The position numbers were made by a program, and so were the translations under genes. The notes under the pieces were generated by a model that did no database searches, was not told the DNA's origin, and saw only the letters and a program-made list of their open reading frames with translations. DNA of 64,000 nucleotides from DATBLE01 sp036555585 (GTDB lineage Bacteria; Actinomycetota; Thermoleophilia; Gaiellales; Gaiellaceae), in the NCBI GenBank assembly GCA_036555585.1, contig DATBLE010000001.1, positions 1-64,000 of the forward strand. Direction: 5' to 3'. Positions 59,054 to 64,000 of this stretch are shown in pieces (within the stretch, counting starts at the first letter, position 1; each line of letters starts with the position of its first letter).

Positions 59054-60207
59054 CGCTCTCCCCGCTGGACGAGGCGCAACTCGGACGACTGGGCCTCGAC
59101 CGGCTCCTCGGCCGCCCGGCGCTCGGCCTCGGCCTGCTCCTTCAGCGCGCGATCGAGGGCGACGAGGAAGTCGTGCCGGTTGCTCGAGGCGTTCGCCGCC
59201 GTCTCGCTGTCGACCTGCTCCTCGAGCACGAGCTCGATCAGGGCCTGCGTGAAGGTCTGCATCTTGAAGTACGCGCCGTCGAAGATCGCGTCCTCGATCT
59301 CGCCCGACCGGTTCTCGCGGATCAGGTCGGCGATCCGGGCGTTCGTGACCATCACCTCCACGGCTGCGACGCGCCCGCCGTCGACGCGCGGGAGCAGGCG
59401 CTGGCTGATCACGCCGCGGAGCACGCCGGCGAGGATCGACCGCATCTGCTGGTGCTTCTCGGGCGGGAAGAACTCGATGATCCGGCCGATCGACTCGGCC
59501 GCGTCGGTCGTGTGCAGGGTCGAGAGGACGAGATGGCCCGACTCGGCCGCCTGCATCGCGGTCTGCGCCGTCTCGGCGTCGCGCATCTCGCCGATCAGGA
59601 TCACGTCGGGGTCCTGCCGCAGCGCGCGCCGCAGCGCCTCGTTGAAGGACGTGGTGTCGATCCCGATCTCGCGCTGGTTGACGATGCCCTGCCGGTCGTC
59701 GTGGAGGAACTCGATCGGGTCCTCGATCGTGACGATGTGGCAAGGGCGGGTGGCGTTGATGTGGCCGATCATCGCGGCGAGCGTCGTGGACTTGCCCGAG
59801 CCGGTCGCGCCGGTGCAGAGGACGAGGCCGCGGGGCTCCTCGGCCAGGAGCTCGATCCCGGGCGGCAGCCCGAGCTCGGCGAACACGGGGATGGAGCTGG
59901 GGATGACGCGGAACGCGAACGAGATCGCGCCGCGCTGGCGGAAGCCGTTGACGCGCAGGCGCGGCAGTCCGGGCGGCGTGTAGGCGAGGTCGAGGTCGCC
60001 GGACTGCTCGAACGAGACCCGGCGCACCGGATCGTGAGTCGTGACGATCTGCAGGACCTCCTCGAGTTGCTGGGGGGTGAGGGGCAGCCAGCCTTCGGCC
60101 GACTTCAGCGCGCCGTCGTGCCGGAGGACCGGCGGCTGACCGACCTTCAGATGGACGTCGCTGGCGCCGCTGTCGACCGCGTGCCTGAGCAGAGAGAGCA
60201 GATCCAC
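59050..60207 (-). CDS. type IV pilus twitching ATPase PilT (second copy)
   Basis: 385 residues from GTG at 60207; a frame to 60288 would run into the divergent gene. Walker A GATGSGKSTT, Asp box IVTIEDPIEFLH, Walker B VILIGEMRDAET and His box LSTLHTTDAAESIGR. The PilT signature appears as ARIADLIREN. A long C-terminal helix rich in E, A and R follows. It pairs with the gene at 39356 as a second retraction ATPase, or a PilU-like partner. Confidence 0.93.
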   Translation of the reverse strand: MDLLSLLRHAVDSGASDVHLKVGQPPVLRHDGALKSAEGWLPLTPQQLEEVLQIVTTHDPVRRVSFEQSGDLDLAYTPPGLPRLRVNGFRQRGAISFAFRVIPSSIPVFAELGLPPGIELLAEEPRGLVLCTGATGSGKSTTLAAMIGHINATRPCHIVTIEDPIEFLHDDRQGIVNQREIGIDTTSFNEALRRALRQDPDVILIGEMRDAETAQTAMQAAESGHLVLSTLHTTDAAESIGRIIEFFPPEKHQQMRSILAGVLRGVISQRLLPRVDGGRVAAVEVMVTNARIADLIRENRSGEIEDAIFDGAYFKMQTFTQALIELVLEEQVDSETAANASSNRHDFLVALDRALKEQAEAERRAAEEPVEAQSSELRLVQRGER

Positions 60208-60260
60208 CCGAACCTGATCGGCAGGGTTCGGAGCGCGCTTTAGCCGGCGCCATCCTCCTA

Positions 60261-62003
60261 ATGCGCACGAGCGGGGGCGCCGATACACGACCAGTGGCCG
60301 TCCAGCCTCTCCCTGAGCACAGCGGTGCTACGCATTCCCACGGGCGGCCGTTGCTGGGCGGGTTCCTCATGCGCAAGGGCCAGCTCGCGCCCGAAGACCT
60401 GGAGCAGGCGCTCGCGGAGCAGGAGCAGAGCGGCCTGCCGCTCGGCCAGGTGCTGATCGGGCTCGGCCTGATCACCACTCGCCATCTCGCCGAGGCGCTC
60501 GCCGAGCAGTACGAGCTCGAGTTCGTCGACCTGGGCGACCTGAAGGTCGACCACGAGGCGGTGAAGCTCCTGCCGGAGAGCCTCGCCCAGCGCTACCAGG
60601 CGCTGCCGGTGCGGATCGAGGAGGGCATGGCCGTCGTCGCCGTCGCCGATCCGACGAACGTCATCGCCCACGACGACCTACGCCTCGCGCTCGGCACCGA
60701 CACGCTCTTCGTGGTCGCGGACGGCGGCCAGCTCGGAGAGGCGATCACCCGCGCCTACCACGCCCGCGTCGGCACGGTGGAGACGTTCTCGAGCGCCGCC
60801 CTGCGGGCGGACGAGGACGAGGAGCGCATCAACCTCGACGACTCCGCTCCGGCGATCAAGTTCGTCAACGACATCATCAGCCGTGCGCTCGCTCATCGCG
60901 CCTCGGACATCCACTTCCTGCCGCAGGACGGCCGGCTCGTCGTGCGGGTCCGGATCGACGGCGTCACCCGCGAGATCAGCGAGGTGCCGACCTCCATGCA
61001 GGCGTCGATCCTCGCCCGCCTGAAGGTGATGGGCGGGCTCGACATCGCGCAGCGGCGGATGCCCCAGGACGGCCGCATCGGCATCCGGGTGGGAGGCCAG
61101 CCGATGGACCTGCGGATCGCCGTGCTCCCGACCACGTTCGGCGAGCAGGCGGTGCTGAGAATCCTCCAGGGCGGCGTCAAGGGGGCTTTGAGCATCGCCG
61201 AGCTCGGCATGGACCCGGCCACCGAGGAGGTCGTCCAGCGAGCGATCGCCCGGCCGCACGGCGCGATCATCACCGTCGGCCCGACGGGGAGCGGCAAGAC
61301 GACGACCCTCTACGCCGCCCTCGACGTGCTCAACGAGCCCGACCGCGTCCTGGTGACGATCGAGGATCCGGTCGAGTACCAGATGCCGGGCGTCGGCCAG
61401 ATCGAGATCGACCCGCCCGGCGGCCTCACCTTCGCGCGCGGGCTGCGCACGATCCTGCGCAGCGACCCCGACGTCATCCTGGTCGGCGAGATCCGCGACG
61501 AGGAGACGGCGCGGATCGCGATGCAGGCGGCCACGACCGGTCACCTCGTCCTGAGCACGCTGCACGCCCAGAATGCGTCGAGCTCGATCGTCCGGCTCAA
61601 GGACATGGGCGTCGACCCGGGACTGCTCGCTCCCTCGCTCAACTGCATCATCGCCCAGCGCCTCGCGCGGCGGCTCTGCCTCAAGTGCCGTGAGGCCTAC
61701 GAGCCGAGCAAGGAGGTGCGCGCGCAGCTCGGCGAGGAGCACGACGAAGTCCAGCGGCTGTACCGCGCGCGGGGCTGCGAGGCCTGCCTGCAGACGGGCT
61801 ACGAGGGGCGGGTCGCCCTGTACGAGGCGATGTCGGTGGAGGGGAACATCCGCCGCGCGATCGACGGCACGACCGAGGAGATCTTCGCGGCCGCCCTCGA
61901 GCAGGGGATGATCACGCTCCGCGAGAGCGGCCTGAAGCTCTGCGCGGCCGGGATCACCTCGCTCGAAGAGGCCCGGCGCGTGACGGGCGACCGCCTGCTG
62001 TAA
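60261..62003 (+). CDS. type IV pilus assembly ATPase PilB (second copy)
   Basis: 580 residues from ATG at 60261; the ATG at 60369 would cut the T2SSE_N helix. The N-terminal domain is LMRKGQLAPEDLEQALAEQ. Walker A GPTGSGKTTTLY, Asp box VTIEDPVEYQMPG, Walker B DVILVGEIRDEET, His box STLHAQNASSSIVRL. The zinc motif CLKCREAYE with CEACLQTGYEGRV is intact. It stands alone on the plus strand, divergent from the second pilT by about 53 bp. Confidence 0.93.
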   Translation: MRTSGGADTRPVAVQPLPEHSGATHSHGRPLLGGFLMRKGQLAPEDLEQALAEQEQSGLPLGQVLIGLGLITTRHLAEALAEQYELEFVDLGDLKVDHEAVKLLPESLAQRYQALPVRIEEGMAVVAVADPTNVIAHDDLRLALGTDTLFVVADGGQLGEAITRAYHARVGTVETFSSAALRADEDEERINLDDSAPAIKFVNDIISRALAHRASDIHFLPQDGRLVVRVRIDGVTREISEVPTSMQASILARLKVMGGLDIAQRRMPQDGRIGIRVGGQPMDLRIAVLPTTFGEQAVLRILQGGVKGALSIAELGMDPATEEVVQRAIARPHGAIITVGPTGSGKTTTLYAALDVLNEPDRVLVTIEDPVEYQMPGVGQIEIDPPGGLTFARGLRTILRSDPDVILVGEIRDEETARIAMQAATTGHLVLSTLHAQNASSSIVRLKDMGVDPGLLAPSLNCIIAQRLARRLCLKCREAYEPSKEVRAQLGEEHDEVQRLYRARGCEACLQTGYEGRVALYEAMSVEGNIRRAIDGTTEEIFAAALEQGMITLRESGLKLCAAGITSLEEARRVTGDRLL

Positions 62004-62030
62004 CACGGGGGAACCCCTGGTTCCCCCGTG
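62004..62030. terminator. perfect hairpin after second pilB
   Basis: 12-bp arms (62004-62015 and 62019-62030) around CCT begin directly after the pilB TAA. It lies between convergent genes. The GGGGGAACC/GGTTCCCCC arms recall the modules at 4-30 and 11408-11434. Confidence 0.75.
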
Positions 62031-62162
62031 GTCCCCTTCCTCGCAGGCGAAAGCGCCCTTCGGGCGTGAGCTGGGCCGGTAACCGGTTCAGCGATTCGAC
62101 CGTTGCCTCTCCTTGCCGTGCCTCTCGCCGGGCAAAGCCCGGCTTCGGCGGCCCATCCCCGA

Positions 62163-63332
62163 TCACCCAGAAAGCGCGCCTGAGCGGGCCGTCGCCACGC
62201 GCGCGAGCGCGGCGATCGCCTTCAGGGGAGGACGGGCAAGGCCCCGCGCCTCGGACGGCGCGCTGATGTCGCCGCGAACGAGCCGCTCCACCACCGGCCA
62301 GACGAGCGGGGCGCGGGCGAGCGCGAACGTCGCCCGCGGGTAGCGGTCGAGCGCGACCTTGGCGCCCCAGGAGGCCCGGGCGAGCGGCCCGAGCGCCGCG
62401 GTCAGGCGGTCGTTGTAGGCGTCGACCGTCTCGGCGCGGCCGGCCAGGACGTCGAGCGCGGCCGCCGACGCCAGGCGGGCGCTGACGAACGCCTCGTACA
62501 TCCCGTCCCCCGTGAGCGGATCGACGAGCCCTGCCGCGTCGCCGACCAGCAGCGCCTCGCCGCGCGCCGCGACGAACCCCGACCGGCGCAGCGGCAGCCG
62601 GTGGCCGCGCACGCTCTCGAGCGCGTCGCCGTCGATGCCGTGGCGGGCGCAGAGCTCGGCGAGGTGCCCGCGCAGGCGCGGCCCTTCCGCCTCCCACCCC
62701 CCCACGCCCACGTTGACGTGGTCGCCCTTCGGGAAGACCCAGCCGTACCCGCCCGGGATCGTCCCCAGCTCGATCACGGCCAGGCCGCGGTACCGCTCGT
62801 CGAACGCGGCGTTGCCCTCGAACGCCACCCCGTGGGTGATCGGGCCGCCGAGCCCGAGCGCCCGCGCGGTCGTGCCGTTGGCGCCGTCGGCGCCGACGAT
62901 CACGCGAGGCCGTAGCTCCCTGCCGTCCACCTGCAGGGACAGGCCCTTGGGGTCGGCCCCCACGGTCACGCGAACGCCGTCGCGAAACTCGGCACCGGCC
63001 GCGGCTGCCTGCTCGGCGAGGTAGTGGTCGAGCCGCCGGCGCTGCGTCATCAGCACGAACGGCCCGCGCCTGCCCGTGCGCTCGAAGTGCGCGCGCCAGC
63101 CGACCCGGAAGGCCATCCGGTCGACCTCGTGCTCGACGACGGGGCCCGGGTCGACCGGCAGCTGGCGCACCGCCCGCAGGGTCAGTCCGCCGCCGCACGG
63201 CTTGTCGCGCGGGAACCTCGCCTTGTCGAGCAGCAGCACGCGCGCGCCGCCGCGGGCGAGGTGGATCGCCGTCACCGAGCCGGCCGGCCCGGCGCCGATC
63301 ACCGCGACGTCGTAGCGCTCCACGGCGCCCAT
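62163..63332 (-). CDS. geranylgeranyl reductase family flavoprotein
   Basis: 389 residues from ATG at 63332. FAD-binding motif VAVIGAGPAGSVTAIHLARG at the start, then KARFPRDKPCGGGLT, VIVGADGANGTTARALG, the family motif GYGWVFPKGDHVNVGVGG near residue 195, and LVGDAAGLVDPLTGDGMYEAF. It reduces double bonds in isoprenoid chains; in actinobacteria a menaquinone-side-chain (MenJ-like) role is common, which I infer. The long frame upstream is not coding-like. Confidence 0.88.
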   Translation of the reverse strand: MGAVERYDVAVIGAGPAGSVTAIHLARGGARVLLLDKARFPRDKPCGGGLTLRAVRQLPVDPGPVVEHEVDRMAFRVGWRAHFERTGRRGPFVLMTQRRRLDHYLAEQAAAAGAEFRDGVRVTVGADPKGLSLQVDGRELRPRVIVGADGANGTTARALGLGGPITHGVAFEGNAAFDERYRGLAVIELGTIPGGYGWVFPKGDHVNVGVGGWEAEGPRLRGHLAELCARHGIDGDALESVRGHRLPLRRSGFVAARGEALLVGDAAGLVDPLTGDGMYEAFVSARLASAAALDVLAGRAETVDAYNDRLTAALGPLARASWGAKVALDRYPRATFALARAPLVWPVVERLVRGDISAPSEARGLARPPLKAIAALARVATARSGALSG

Positions 63333-63385
63333 CGTAGACGGGCGCCGTGGTCGGTCTCGCCCCGCGGCGAGCGCGGTCGCTCGCC

Positions 63386-63883
63386 TCAGTCCGGGATGCC
63401 TGGCGGGCCCAGGATCTCGATCCCGTGCTCGGCCGCGGCCGCCAGCATCGCGTCCATCGCGGGCGGCTGGAGCGAGTCCGGCGGCAGCGTGGACGACTGT
63501 GCAGGCTCGGACAGCGTGCGGATGAAGTCGTCGAGGCCGGCCGGCTCGACGACCAGGAGGAAGCGCGCCTCCCCGGACGTGACCGTGAAGGTGTGCGGCA
63601 CGTCGCGCGGGCCGAAGACGAACGATCCCTCGCCGGCGACGACCACCCGGCCGTCGATCCAGAAGGTCAGCTCGCCGGAGAGGACGTAGAACCACTCGTC
63701 CTCCCGACGGTGGACGTGCAGGGGCGAGCCGTGACCGCGGGGCGCCCAGTTCTCGGTGACAGCCACGCGGCCACCCGTCTCCGCCCCCGAGGACTTGATC
63801 GTGCAGAGCCCGCCGAGGAACCAGCGGGCCTCTCCCTCGCCCTGCTGCAGTGCGATCGGTGCTGCGGATGCGACCTGGCTCAT
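63386..63883 (-). CDS. cupin-domain protein
   Basis: 165 residues, GGAG 6 nt before the ATG at 63883. A single cupin barrel: HGSPLHVHRREDEWFYVLSGELTFWI carries the H-x-H...E...motif 1 ligands, and FVFGPRDVPHTFTV is motif 2 with the later His. A C-terminal extension of about 45 residues follows. It may bind a metal and a small substrate. It is divergent from a gene that begins at 63993, across a region with mirrored operators. Confidence 0.88.
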   Translation of the reverse strand: MSQVASAAPIALQQGEGEARWFLGGLCTIKSSGAETGGRVAVTENWAPRGHGSPLHVHRREDEWFYVLSGELTFWIDGRVVVAGEGSFVFGPRDVPHTFTVTSGEARFLLVVEPAGLDDFIRTLSEPAQSSTLPPDSLQPPAMDAMLAAAAEHGIEILGPPGIPD

Positions 63884-63992
63884 CGCCTACTCCTCTCTTT
63901 TCGAGAAACGTTATGTATCGCGATTGCGCGTGAACCTACACCGTCTCGGCGTCGCGGTCAAGTTTCGCGATACATCGTGTATCGTGTGCGGC
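63884..63992. promoter_or_regulatory. divergent promoter with mirrored operators
   Basis: ATGTATCGCGA (63913-63923) and TCGCGATACAT (63965-63975) are inverted copies 41 bases apart. A further dyad, CGATAC...GTATCG (63968-63984), overlaps the right copy. An ATG with in-frame GCA follows at 63993, the start of a plus-strand gene cut off after 8 bases. The pattern fits a local repressor, probably that gene, controlling both directions. Confidence 0.6.
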
Positions 63993-64000
63993 ATGGCACG

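Overview
The window is high-GC DNA from an actinobacterium. The order tRNA-Met(CAT)-rpmG-secE-nusG-rplKA-rplJL-rpoBC, the many GTG starts, a MarR/ABC-2 block, an F420-type luciferase-like oxidoreductase and a secretin-less type IV pilus cluster all fit a monoderm actinobacterium. A Thermoleophilia-like (Gaiellales/Solirubrobacterales) origin is my inference from gene content and sequence flavour; no database was searched.

Layout. (1) About 1-15.1 kb, minus strand: the transcription/translation core (tRNA-Met, rpmG, secE, nusG, rplK, rplA, L10 leader, rplJ, rplL, then rpoB, rpoC). Two genes for exported repeat proteins sit between rplL and rpoB, one of them carrying curlin-like repeats. Identical gene-end hairpin modules close both rplL and rpoC, and further palindromes sit in or next to the coding regions. 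(2) About 15.2-20.1 kb, plus strand: a zinc-ribbon microprotein, then an autoregulated marR, one ABC ATPase and four ABC-2 permeases in an A-B-A-B pattern. (3) 20.1-22.4 kb: EamA transporter, acyl-CoA thioesterase, LLM-class oxidoreductase. (4) 22.7-30.1 kb, plus strand: an exported-protein operon whose first three products share a small two-cysteine domain, a 1084-residue Ig-like repeat protein, an ECF sigma factor, a small zinc-binding anti-sigma-like protein and an AIF-like flavoprotein reductase. (5) 30.1-32.6 kb: pterin dehydratase, CDP-alcohol phosphatidyltransferase, folE and a RibD-C/DHFR-like reductase with no canonical start codon. (6) 32.67-33.93 kb: a solitary AAA/DUF4143 gene that looks acquired. 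(7) 33.96-62.0 kb: a large type IV pilus locus with pilC, a PilP-position gene, pilO, pilN, pilM, pilT, pilA, an embedded glycosyltransferase/methyltransferase/flippase group, two sets of minor pilins, pilB, pilD, a PASTA protein, a lytic transglycosylase-M23 hydrolase, a second pilT and a second pilB. (8) 62.1-64 kb: geranylgeranyl-reductase-family flavoprotein and a cupin, facing a divergent gene cut off by the window edge across a pair of mirrored operators.

How the parts work together. Region 1 makes RNA polymerase and part of the ribosome. Region 7 would build a pilus across one membrane and a thick wall: PilD processes pilins, PilB enzymes drive assembly on PilC, PilT enzymes drive retraction, PilMNO(P) form the platform, and the wall hydrolase and PASTA protein may open peptidoglycan. 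Regions 1 and 4 both encode repeat-rich exported proteins that could form matrix or fibres. The most notable candidates for new biology are the curlin-like protein inside the rpo/ribosomal block, the shared-domain exported operon, the triplicated WKKE motif in PilM, and the families of palindromic elements, two of which are translated as C-terminal tails of ribosomal proteins L1 and L10.
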